Positions 1 to 4,897 of a stretch of 5,052 bases of DNA are shown here, one piece after another. The stretch's first letter is position 1, and the number at the start of each line of letters is the position of its first letter. The notes beneath the pieces were generated by a model. It saw only the letters and a program-made list of their open reading frames with translations. It was not told the DNA's origin and did not search any database. Source of the stretch: Clostridiales bacterium (GTDB lineage Bacteria; Bacillota; Clostridia; Lachnospirales; Lachnospiraceae); NCBI GenBank assembly GCA_021199135.1, contig JAJQIQ010000234.1, positions 1-5,052 on the forward strand, in the 5' to 3' direction. The position numbers and the translations under genes are program-made.

Positions 1-149
1 ACGAGATCGACGTCTCCCGCGCGGAGGCTGCGAAGCAGCGCGCCGAGGAGCGTATTGCCGCAAAGCAGGCCGACCTCGACCTCAAGCGCGCCGAGTTCGC
101 CCTGCACAAGGCGCTCACCCGAATCAACGCGGCCGGGAAAAAGTCTTGA
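1..149 (+). CDS. atpC: ATP synthase F1 epsilon subunit, C-terminal fragment
   Basis: The reading frame enters from the left edge (first full codon at 3) and stops with TGA at 147-149, giving 48 visible residues. They begin EIDVSRAEAAKQRAEER and end ALTRINAAGKKS. This alternating Arg/Ala/Glu helical pair, with the DVxRAxxAKxRAEER and AxxALxRI patterns, is typical of the two-helix C-terminal domain of the bacterial F-type ATP synthase epsilon subunit. In that family the subunit sits in the central stalk with gamma and can inhibit ATP hydrolysis. The N-terminal beta-sandwich domain lies outside the window. As atpC is usually the last gene of the atp operon, the hairpin at 199-226 would be a natural operon terminator. 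A SigA-type promoter begins inside the last codons. The call is firm despite the truncation. Confidence 0.9.
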   Translation, partial: EIDVSRAEAAKQRAEERIAAKQADLDLKRAEFALHKALTRINAAGKKS

Positions 150-174
150 CAAACACGGATTTCTTCCCTATAAT
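146..174 (+). promoter_or_regulatory. Perfect consensus SigA promoter overlapping the atpC stop
   Basis: TTGACA at 146-151 and TATAAT at 169-174 are separated by exactly 17 bp, a full match to the sigma-70/SigA consensus at optimal spacing. The -35 box shares bases with the atpC stop codon (147-149). Transcription would start near 181-182 and run toward tyrS (ATG at 338), but it meets a terminator-type hairpin after only about 20 nt. I see no comparable promoter between that hairpin and tyrS, so this is the likely tyrS promoter or the promoter of a very short RNA. Confidence 0.85.
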
Positions 175-180
175 AGACGT

Positions 181-299
181 ACTTGAGGCGGATTTAAGTC
201 CCCTTATCCATACTCGGATGAGGGGATTTTATTATATCTAGAATTAACTTTTACCTGCCTCAAACGGCGAAACGTATCGGCCATATGGCGACGTTTGCG
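181..299 (+). promoter_or_regulatory. Structured tyrS leader RNA (not a recognisable T-box)
   Basis: Three pairing elements can be drawn. P1: 183-191 with 255-263 (TTGAGGCGG with CCTGCCTCAA-type complement, nine pairs including one G-U), joining the predicted 5' end to sequence beyond the terminator. P2: the terminator hairpin 199-226. P3: AAACGT 270-275 with ACGTTT 291-296, enclosing an inner GCC-AUAU-GGC stem (280-289). Firmicute tyrS genes are often controlled by T-boxes, but the conserved T-box sequence AGGGTGGNACCGCG is absent and the leader is too short. Any regulation would therefore use another mechanism. The folding is by eye and untested. Confidence 0.4.
196..235 (+). terminator. 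Intrinsic terminator or attenuator between atpC and tyrS
   Basis: The arm 199-209 pairs with 216-226 over 11 consecutive positions (one G-U), with a 6-nt loop (210-215). The stem can be lengthened by A/G-U pairs from 196-198 to 227-229. It is followed by TTTTATTATAT, a U-rich tract. This is a clear Rho-independent terminator shape. It can end transcripts from the atp operon, but it also lies downstream of the consensus promoter at 146-174, so it would also terminate or attenuate transcripts from that promoter, releasing an RNA of roughly 50 nt. Confidence 0.8.
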
Positions 300-303
300 A
301 GAA

Positions 304-321
304 ATTTAATCTAGATTTAAT
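304..321 (+). repeat. Tandem ATTTAAT pair just upstream of tyrS
   Basis: ATTTAAT occurs at 304-310 and again at 315-321, separated by CTAG, so the period is 11 bp, about one helical turn. The centre, AATCTAGATT (308-317), is itself a perfect 10-bp palindrome. It sits 3 bp before the tyrS Shine-Dalgarno sequence. Related half-sites occur at 1668-1686 and 4820-4875. It could be an operator or simply low-complexity spacer sequence. Confidence 0.35.
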
Positions 322-337
322 ATCGGAGGAAAGACAG

Positions 338-1564
338 ATGACTTTGTACGGCGAGCTCGTCGCGCGCGGCCTGATCGCGCAGGTGACGGACGAGGAAAAA
401 ATCAAGGATTTGATAAACAATGGCAAGGCGACGTTCTACATCGGCTTCGACCCGACGGCGGACAGCCTGCATGTCGGCCACTTCATGGCCCTGTGCCTCA
501 TGAAGCGGCTGCAGATGGCTGGCAACCGCCCGATCGCGCTCCTGGGCGGCGGCACCGGCATGGTCGGCGACCCGTCCGGGCGCACTGACATGCGCCAGAT
601 GCTTACCCCTGAGGAAATCGGGCACAACTGCGACCGCTTCAAAGAGCAGATGAGCCGCTTCATCGACTTCTCAGACGGCAAGGCGCTGATGGTGAACAAT
701 GCCGACTGGCTGATGGACTTAAACTACATCGAAGTGCTGCGCGAGATTGGCCCGCACTTCTCGGTAAACAGGATGCTGACGGCGGAATGTTACAAGCAGC
801 GCATGGAGCGTGGCCTAAGCTTCCTCGAATTCAACTACATGATCATGCAGAGCTACGACTTCTACGTCCTCTACCAGAGATACGGCTGCAACATGGAGTT
901 CGGCGGGGACGACCAGTGGAGCAATATGCTGGGCGGCACGGAGCTCATACGCCGCAAGCTGGGCAAAGACGCTTACGCGATGACGATAAACCTCCTCTTA
1001 AACTCCGAGGGCAAGAAGATGGGCAAGACCCAGTCAGGCGCCGTCTGGCTCGACCCCGAAAAGACTTCGCCGTTCGACTTCTTCCAGTACTGGCGCAATG
1101 TCGCGGACGCGGACGTGCTAAAGTGCATCCGCATGCTGACATTCCTGCCGCTCGAGGAGATTGACGCGATGGAGTCCTGGGAGGGGGCGCAGCTCAACGA
1201 GGCGAAGGAGATACTGGCGTATGAGCTCACGAAGCTGGTCCACGGCGAGGAGGAGGCGAACAAGGCCCGCGAGGCTTCGCCCGCGCTCTTTGCGGGCGGC
1301 GGCGACGCGTCGAACATGCCGACCGTGACCGTGACAGAGGCGGATTTTGCGGAGAGGGACATGGACATCATGGCGCTCCTTGTAAAAGCGGGGCTCTGCG
1401 ACAGCCGTTCCGATGCGAGGCGCGCGGTGCAGCAGGGCGGCGTCTCCGTCGACGGTGAAAAGATTGATGACATCGCCACAACTTACGCGCTCTCAGATTT
1501 CGCGGGCGACGGCAAGGTCGTAAAGCGCGGCAAGAAGAAGTTCACGAAGGTCGTCGTGGGCTGA
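338..1564 (+). CDS. tyrS: Tyrosyl-tRNA synthetase, TyrS type 1
   Basis: This cytosolic class I aminoacyl-tRNA synthetase attaches tyrosine to tRNA-Tyr using ATP. The 408-residue product has the normal family length. Visible hallmarks, in order, are the GFDPTADSLHVGH segment (residues 36-48) carrying the HIGH-type ATP-binding motif HVGH at 45-48; the tyrosine-pocket region FNYMIMQSYDF (165-175) with FGGDDQWSN (188-196); the KMSKS-equivalent KMGKT at 228-232; and a C-terminal S4 RNA-binding domain from about 345, with DSRSDARRAVQQGGVSVDG. No key residue appears to be missing. The ATG at 338 is supported by GGAGGA at 325-330 with 7-8 nt spacing and by the start matching TyrS proteins. It lies downstream of atpC with a 188-bp spacer holding a consensus promoter and a terminator-like hairpin, suggesting attenuation control. 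Identification is secure. Confidence 0.97.
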   Translation: MTLYGELVARGLIAQVTDEEKIKDLINNGKATFYIGFDPTADSLHVGHFMALCLMKRLQMAGNRPIALLGGGTGMVGDPSGRTDMRQMLTPEEIGHNCDRFKEQMSRFIDFSDGKALMVNNADWLMDLNYIEVLREIGPHFSVNRMLTAECYKQRMERGLSFLEFNYMIMQSYDFYVLYQRYGCNMEFGGDDQWSNMLGGTELIRRKLGKDAYAMTINLLLNSEGKKMGKTQSGAVWLDPEKTSPFDFFQYWRNVADADVLKCIRMLTFLPLEEIDAMESWEGAQLNEAKEILAYELTKLVHGEEEANKAREASPALFAGGGDASNMPTVTVTEADFAERDMDIMALLVKAGLCDSRSDARRAVQQGGVSVDGEKIDDIATTYALSDFAGDGKVVKRGKKKFTKVVVG

Positions 1565-1574
1565 AAATGGTTAG

Positions 1575-1615
1575 GTTCTGACATTGACAGAACGCAAATT
1601 GAAAAATCTTTTCAA
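1575..1615 (+). repeat. Two adjacent inverted repeats after tyrS
   Basis: GTTCTG (1575-1580) and CAGAAC (1588-1593) form a 6-bp dyad with a 7-nt spacer. Five bases later, TTGAAAA (1599-1605) and TTTTCAA (1609-1615) form a 7-bp dyad with a 3-nt spacer. Neither is followed directly by a U-tract of its own, so neither is a standard terminator alone. They could be weak hairpins in the tyrS 3' end or protein-binding dyads upstream of the XRE gene. Confidence 0.35.
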
Positions 1616-1650
1616 GCTCTTCCCATAATGACAGAAGCCCTTGATTTTTT
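1612..1650 (+). terminator. Probable intrinsic terminator of tyrS
   Basis: TCAAG (1612-1616) pairs with CTTGA (1640-1644), and CTTC (1619-1622) with GAAG (1634-1637). The two stems are separated by a 2x2 internal loop (CT/CC) and capped by an 11-nt loop. Six T residues follow at 1645-1650. This is weaker than the hairpins at 199-226 and 2067-2097, so read-through into the next gene is possible. The U-tract overlaps the -35 box proposed for the XRE gene, which would be a very compact arrangement. Confidence 0.5.
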
Positions 1651-1669
1651 AACTCACGGTATATAAAAT
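1641..1669 (+). promoter_or_regulatory. Probable SigA promoter of the XRE regulator gene
   Basis: TTGATT at 1641-1646 and TAAAAT at 1664-1669 are spaced by 17 bp. Each box differs from consensus at one or two positions. Transcription would start near 1676, inside the palindrome 1668-1686, leaving a leader of only about 20 nt before the ATG at 1698. The overlap between promoter and palindrome suggests repression at this point. Confidence 0.55.
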
Positions 1670-1686
1670 TTAACCAGGAGTTAAAT
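1668..1686 (+). promoter_or_regulatory. Candidate operator over the XRE gene start region
   Basis: ATTTAAC (1668-1674) and GTTAAAT (1680-1686) form a perfect 7-bp inverted repeat around CAGGA. The dyad covers the end of the -10 box, the predicted transcription start and the edge of the ribosome-binding site (AGGAGG 1688-1693). This is the usual position for an autorepressor site, and XRE-family proteins commonly bind short dyads as dimers. Assignment to this particular protein is inference. Confidence 0.45.
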
Positions 1687-1697
1687 CAGGAGGGTGC

Positions 1698-2033
1698 ATG
1701 CCGGAGATCAAGCTGGGAAGTACGTTAAAAAGATACCGTCAGGGCATCGGGTGGAGCGTTGAGGAAGTTTCCAATGAACTACGCGAAAATTACGGCCTGG
1801 ACATTGCCACGAAGACGATTTACGGCTGGGAGAGCGACCAGGCATACCCGCGTACGCCGGTATTCATCGCCCTGTGCAACCTTTACGGAATAGAAAAGCT
1901 CGACACCGCGGTGGACTCGCTGCCAGAGCCGGGAGGTTTCCGGATGAGCGACGACGAGAAGACGATAGTCCTCTCCCTGCGCAGGAAGCCGCAGATGCAG
2001 GCGGCGGTGAGGAAGCTGCTCGACGTGCGTTGA
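1698..2033 (+). CDS. Small XRE-family (Cro/C1-type) helix-turn-helix regulator
   Basis: The product is a 111-residue cytosolic DNA-binding protein. An N-terminal helix-turn-helix domain spans about residues 6-66: LGSTLKRYRQ (first helix), WSVEEVSNEL (helix 2), then ATKTIYGWESDQAYPRTPVFIALCNLYGI, whose TIYGWE...P....FIALCxLYGI pattern is typical of XRE domains. The C-terminal stretch MSDDEKTIVLSLRRKPQMQAAVRKLLDV resembles the short helical tail found after the HTH in many Firmicute phage-like and chromosomal XRE repressors. There is no peptidase or ligand domain. The ATG at 1698 has AGGAGG at 1688-1693, only 4 nt away, which is close spacing, but no later start keeps the domain intact. It has its own promoter and terminator, so it is probably monocistronic. 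A palindrome over its promoter suggests autoregulation. Its targets are unknown, and no phage genes are nearby. Confidence 0.85.
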   Translation: MPEIKLGSTLKRYRQGIGWSVEEVSNELRENYGLDIATKTIYGWESDQAYPRTPVFIALCNLYGIEKLDTAVDSLPEPGGFRMSDDEKTIVLSLRRKPQMQAAVRKLLDVR

Positions 2034-2066
2034 GGCGTTGAAATTGAAAAGAAAGCCATGCATGAG

Positions 2067-2103
2067 GCTGTCATTGCCAGGAATCGGCGGTGGCAGCTTT
2101 TTT
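2067..2103 (+). terminator. Strong intrinsic terminator after the XRE gene
   Basis: The arm 2067-2078 (GCTGTCATTGCC) pairs at all 12 positions with 2086-2097 (GGCGGTGGCAGC), counting three G-U pairs, around a 7-nt loop. It is followed immediately by six T residues (2098-2103). It lies 33 bp after the stop codon and closes the XRE transcription unit. The reverse strand has no U-tract beside the stem, so it acts in one direction. Confidence 0.9.
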
Positions 2104-2127
2104 CATGCCCGCGAGCATAGTACTTTT

Positions 2128-2179
2128 GACCCATAAAGGCGCACATTTAGTGCCAAAACGAGAATTTTGGGTCTTTTTT
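2128..2179 (+). other. Second terminator-like folded element in the long spacer
   Basis: GACCCA (2128-2133) is complementary to TGGGTC (2168-2173), which is followed by six Ts (2174-2179). Inside are GGCGCAC (2138-2144) against GTGCC (2150-2154), pairing with a 2-nt bulge. CCAAAA (2153-2158) against TTTTGG (2165-2170) is an alternative hairpin that competes with the outer stem. The element could be a back-up terminator or the end of a short unannotated RNA. No matching promoter is visible just upstream. The rest of the 2104-2324 spacer is very AT-rich and contains TTTTTCCA (2175-2182) against TGGAAAAA (2202-2209). I see no gene in it on either strand. Confidence 0.35.
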
Positions 2180-2267
2180 CCACAAAATATAGAAAAAATA
2201 ATGGAAAAATTTGTACTAAAATCTAGACAGGAATGTAACAAGTATGATAAAATAATAATAGCGTAGT

Positions 2268-2304
2268 TTGACAGTGGCACGATGCGAACTGTCAGGCATA
2301 TAAT
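2268..2304 (+). promoter_or_regulatory. Chemoreceptor gene promoter with dyad in the -35 region
   Basis: A perfect -10 box, TATAAT, lies at 2299-2304, about 20 bp before the ATG. No -35 hexamer occurs at 16-18 bp. The nearest, TTGACA (2268-2273), is 25 bp away, too far for standard SigA recognition. The intervening DNA carries a dyad, TGACAG (2269-2274) with CTGTCA (2289-2294), enclosing GCA-CGA-TGC. The layout suggests an activator- or repressor-controlled promoter. I see no good SigD/FliA motif (GCCGATAA type). Confidence 0.5.
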
Positions 2305-2324
2305 TTGGAGAGGAGAGGTAAATA

Positions 2325-4049
2325 ATGAGCAAGAGCAACCCCAAAAACCCCAACAGGGAGAGGACGTCTTTCCTGGCTTCAATCAAAGGAAAAATCATGA
2401 TACTGCTTGTGGCATGTGTCATAGTGTCAGTGGTGGTCGTCATGGCCATCACGCTCCCGCAGATGCGCAGCACCTTAAAGAACCTCAGCATGAACTACAT
2501 GTATGACGTCACGATGACGCTGGGCGACGAGATGGAACTGTACAAGGACAATTACGGCACGGACGAACTGCTCACGCTTGACACGCTGACAAGCCTGTGC
2601 GAGGGGGTCGGCATCAAGGGTCTTGACACCAGTTACGCTTACGTCGTGGCGGAAGACACCACGATGCTCTACCACCCGACGGCGTCGAAGATAGGCCAGC
2701 CGGTCGAGAACTCGGTCGTGCTCCAGGTCTGCGGCGACCTGCAGGAGGGCAAGAGCGTCGACAACGCGGTCGTCGAGTACTACTTCAACGGCAGCATGCG
2801 CTACGCGGCGTACTACGTGGACCCTGATTCGGAATTCGTCCTGATCATATCAGCCGAGGTGCCGGACGTCATGGCGACCATAAACAGGCTGCTCATCATG
2901 GGCATTGTCAGCGGCATAATCATCGTTGTCCTGGTCGCGATAGTCGGGTTCTTCATCGCGACAAGCATGATGAGGCCGTTCAACGAGATAACGGAAGTCG
3001 TGAGGAAGTTCGCGGACATGGACTTCTCCGCAAACGAAGTGCAGCAGAAGCTCGACCGGCGCAAGGACGAGACCGGCAACATGAGCCGGGCGGTTTCAGT
3101 CCTGCACGGCAAGCTCGTAGGCATGGTGAGCAAGCTGCGCGACGAGAGCGACAAGCTGTTTAAGGTTTCCGATTCGCTGAACAGCAACGCGGGCGAGACC
3201 GCGAACTCAGTCGAGATGGTCGAGAGGGCGGTATCCGAGATCGCCGACGGCGCGGCGTCGCAGGCGAGCGACACGCAGAAGGCCACCGAGGCAGTCATCG
3301 AGATAGGCGAGATGATGGAGGAGACCTCAGGCGAGATGAGCAAGCTGATAGAGAACGCGACGGAGATGAAGGAGTCGAGCGACGAGGCTTCGGCTACGCT
3401 GTCACAGCTCGACCAGATAAACAAGAGGGCGCGCCAGGCGATAGACGTCATCTACGAGCAGACGAACACGACGAACGAGTCGGCGCAGAAGATCCGCGAG
3501 GCGACATCGCTGATTTCCTCCATCGCGGAGGAGACGAACCTGCTGTCACTCAACGCCAGCATCGAGGCGGCGAGGGCAGGCGAGCAGGGACGAGGCTTTG
3601 CCGTAGTCGCGACGCAGATCCAGAAGCTCGCGGAGCAGTCGAGCGCGTCGGCGCAAAAGATCGAGAACATCACGGATTCGCTGATCGAGGATTCAGAGAA
3701 GGCCGTGCAGACGATGGCGTCTGTCCAGGACATCATGGCAGAGCAGAGCGACCACGTGGCGAAGACGGACGAGATTTTCGGCCGCGTCAAGGAGGGAATC
3801 GACAACTCCATCGAGGGGGTTTCGAGGATCGCGGAGAAGACGCAGCAGATGGACGGAGCGCGAGCGAGCGTCGTGGATGTCGTGCAGAGCCTGACGGCGA
3901 TCGCCGAGGAGAATGCGGCGAGCACCGAGGAGACCACTGCATCCGTCACGGAAGTCGGCAGCATCGTCGGCCAGATTTCGGACAATGCGACCGTGATGAA
4001 GGACGTCGCGGACGAGCTCGAGCAGAGCATGAGCGTCTTCAAACTGTAA
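2325..4049 (+). CDS. Methyl-accepting chemotaxis protein, single-Cache-like sensor
   Basis: This 574-residue inner-membrane chemoreceptor would signal to CheA/CheW and bias flagellar rotation. A basic cytoplasmic N-terminus (1-23) precedes TM1 (about 24-44, [19 protein letters not shown]). An extracytoplasmic domain follows (45-188) with [15 protein letters not shown] and IGQPVEN (105-128), a pattern typical of single Cache sensors. TM2 is at about 189-213, a HAMP linker at about 214-266 (MMRPFNEI start), and then the long signalling coiled coil. The hairpin tip, [20 protein letters not shown] and then [10 protein letters not shown] (400-429), is diagnostic. The arms after HAMP are about 148 and 154 residues, consistent with the 44-heptad class, by estimate. 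There is no CheR-tethering NWETF-type tail. AGGAG at 2311-2315 supports the ATG. The ligand cannot be read from the sequence. It is probably cotranscribed with the next gene (33-bp gap). Confidence 0.95.
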   Translation: MSKSNPKNPNRERTSFLASIKGKIMILLVACVIVSVVVVMAITLPQMRSTLKNLSMNYMYDVTMTLGDEMELYKDNYGTDELLTLDTLTSLCEGVGIKGLDTSYAYVVAEDTTMLYHPTASKIGQPVENSVVLQVCGDLQEGKSVDNAVVEYYFNGSMRYAAYYVDPDSEFVLIISAEVPDVMATINRLLIMGIVSGIIIVVLVAIVGFFIATSMMRPFNEITEVVRKFADMDFSANEVQQKLDRRKDETGNMSRAVSVLHGKLVGMVSKLRDESDKLFKVSDSLNSNAGETANSVEMVERAVSEIADGAASQASDTQKATEAVIEIGEMMEETSGEMSKLIENATEMKESSDEASATLSQLDQINKRARQAIDVIYEQTNTTNESAQKIREATSLISSIAEETNLLSLNASIEAARAGEQGRGFAVVATQIQKLAEQSSASAQKIENITDSLIEDSEKAVQTMASVQDIMAEQSDHVAKTDEIFGRVKEGIDNSIEGVSRIAEKTQQMDGARASVVDVVQSLTAIAEENAASTEETTASVTEVGSIVGQISDNATVMKDVADELEQSMSVFKL

Positions 4050-4082
4050 ATTTTGCGAACGCCATGAGAGAAGGAGCGTAAG

Positions 4083-4814
4083 ATGAGCGCACAGAGCGAC
4101 CTGGAAAAAGTGCTGCGCGACCTGCATGTCCTGCTTTCAAAGAGCGAGCCCTACCCGAAAGACGCGAGCCTTGTCGTTGTCGACAGGCAGCGCATGATAG
4201 ACCTGCTCGAGGGCCTGAACCAGAGCATAAGCCGGATTCTTGACGAGTGCGAGATGACCAAGAGCAGCCGCGAGAGGGCACAGCGCGAGTTCCAGAAGCA
4301 GGGCGACGAGATTATCTGGGATGCGAGCCGCAAGGCGGAGGACATATACGCCGCCTCCGTGATGTACATGGACGAGGCCCTAAACGGCATCCAGGAGATC
4401 ATGAAGGATGCACAGAGGGACTTCGCACGGATTTGCGAGGACGCCGACGAGCGGATTAAGAAGGAGACGCGCCGCGTAAAGGCCAACCAATCCGAGCTTG
4501 GGAGCCAGTTGCAGGATCTCGTGGACACCGAGAAGTACTTAAAGATCATCGAGGACCGCAACCGCGAGAAAGAGCGCGAGAAGGCAAAGCGCGAGGGCAA
4601 GAAGCCGGAGCTCGACGAGGAGAAAGCCCTGTATTCAAACCGCACGACCGAGATCAAGATAAACCAGGAGTATCTCGACCGGCTGGGGCTGAGCGTCGTG
4701 GACGGCGGGGCACCGGCGGCGGGATCCCCGGGCGAGATGAAGAGCGCGGTCCCTGACATCCAGGTCAACGAGAACGCGGCCTACTTCAAATGGAAAGAAG
4801 CTCAAGGGCGATGA
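4083..4814 (+). CDS. Hypothetical cytoplasmic coiled-coil protein
   Basis: I cannot name this 243-residue protein. It has no signal peptide or membrane segment. Residues 1-60 include LEKVLRDLHVLLSK, then YPKDASLVVVDRQRMIDLLEGLNQSISRILDE, a short hydrophobic strand leading into helix. Residues 60-175 are an almost unbroken, strongly charged Ala/Glu/Lys/Arg helix with coiled-coil potential. Residues 190-205 (IKINQEYLDRLGL) form a short helix, followed by a Gly/Pro/Ala-rich linker (208-217) and a tail ending AAYFKWKEAQGR. The VVVD..RMIDLLE-then-long-helix layout recalls Firmicute proteins loosely annotated as ATPase, V-ATPase-H-like or DivIVA-like, but no ATP-binding motif is present. AAGGAG (4071-4076), 6 nt before the ATG, fixes the start. 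The 33-bp gap after the chemoreceptor implies one operon. A role in chemotaxis or cell-pole scaffolding is only a guess. Confidence 0.8.
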   Translation: MSAQSDLEKVLRDLHVLLSKSEPYPKDASLVVVDRQRMIDLLEGLNQSISRILDECEMTKSSRERAQREFQKQGDEIIWDASRKAEDIYAASVMYMDEALNGIQEIMKDAQRDFARICEDADERIKKETRRVKANQSELGSQLQDLVDTEKYLKIIEDRNREKEREKAKREGKKPELDEEKALYSNRTTEIKINQEYLDRLGLSVVDGGAPAAGSPGEMKSAVPDIQVNENAAYFKWKEAQGR

Positions 4815-4819
4815 CATTA

Positions 4820-4837
4820 ATTAAAGCTAGGTTTAAT
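4820..4837 (+). repeat. AT-rich dyad after the coiled-coil gene
   Basis: ATTAAA (4820-4825) and TTTAAT (4832-4837) form a perfect 6-bp inverted repeat with a 6-nt spacer, 5 bp after the stop codon. It contains no GC pair in the arms and no U-tract follows, so it is not a terminator. No other terminator is visible before the next gene, and read-through is likely. Confidence 0.3.
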
Positions 4838-4857
4838 AAAGTTGGGCTGAAATAGAA

Positions 4858-4875
4858 ATTAAATCCACATTTAAC
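4858..4875 (+). promoter_or_regulatory. Candidate operator upstream of the last gene
   Basis: ATTAAAT (4858-4864) and ATTTAAC (4869-4875) form an inverted repeat (6 of 7 positions symmetric) around CCAC, 22 bp before the ATG at 4898. The half-site ATTTAAC is identical to that in the palindrome at 1668-1686 before the XRE gene. A very weak promoter (CTGAAA 4847-4852, 17 bp, TTTAAC 4870-4875) would overlap it. Operator function is inference. Confidence 0.35.
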
Positions 4876-4897
4876 AAAATGAAAGAGGACAGGAAAG

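Noticed and set aside
204..212. DnaA boxes (TTATCCATA here and TTTTCCACA at 2176-2184)
   Set aside because: Each has a mismatch and stands alone, one inside a terminator stem; there is no cluster or origin-associated gene.
181..337. T-box riboswitch for tyrS
   Set aside because: No T-box consensus sequence, no specifier-loop stem, and the leader is too short; only one terminator hairpin very near the 5' end.
1584..1589. TTGACA as a -35 box for the XRE gene
   Set aside because: No acceptable -10 occurs 16-18 bp downstream, and it lies inside the GTTCTG/CAGAAC dyad; the TTGATT/TAAAAT pair at 1641-1669 fits better.
1575..1593. LexA (SOS) box
   Set aside because: The dyad is GTTCTG...CAGAAC with a 7-nt spacer, the opposite half-site orientation to the Gram-positive GAAC-N4-GTTC box, and no SOS gene follows.
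2275..2290. Sigma-54 promoter (TGGCAC -24-like element) upstream of the chemoreceptor gene
   Set aside because: TGGCAC is present at 2275-2280, but no GC dinucleotide lies at the required 10-nt distance (the bases there are AC), so the -12 element is missing.
2813..3451. Long antisense open frames (also complement 973-1479, 3452-4042 and 4151-4768)
   Set aside because: They lie wholly within well-supported + strand genes, have Ser/Arg/Ala-rich compositions expected from GC-rich antisense, and show no ribosome-binding sites or recognisable domains.
4847..4875. Promoter for the hydratase-like gene (CTGAAA-17-TTTAAC)
   Set aside because: Both boxes match only 4 of 6 positions in an AT-rich spacer, too weak to list as a feature of its own.
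4858..4877. Rex operator (TTGTTAA-N4-TTAACAA)
   Set aside because: The right half matches TTAACAA, but the left half at the required spacing does not; the visible dyad has different geometry.
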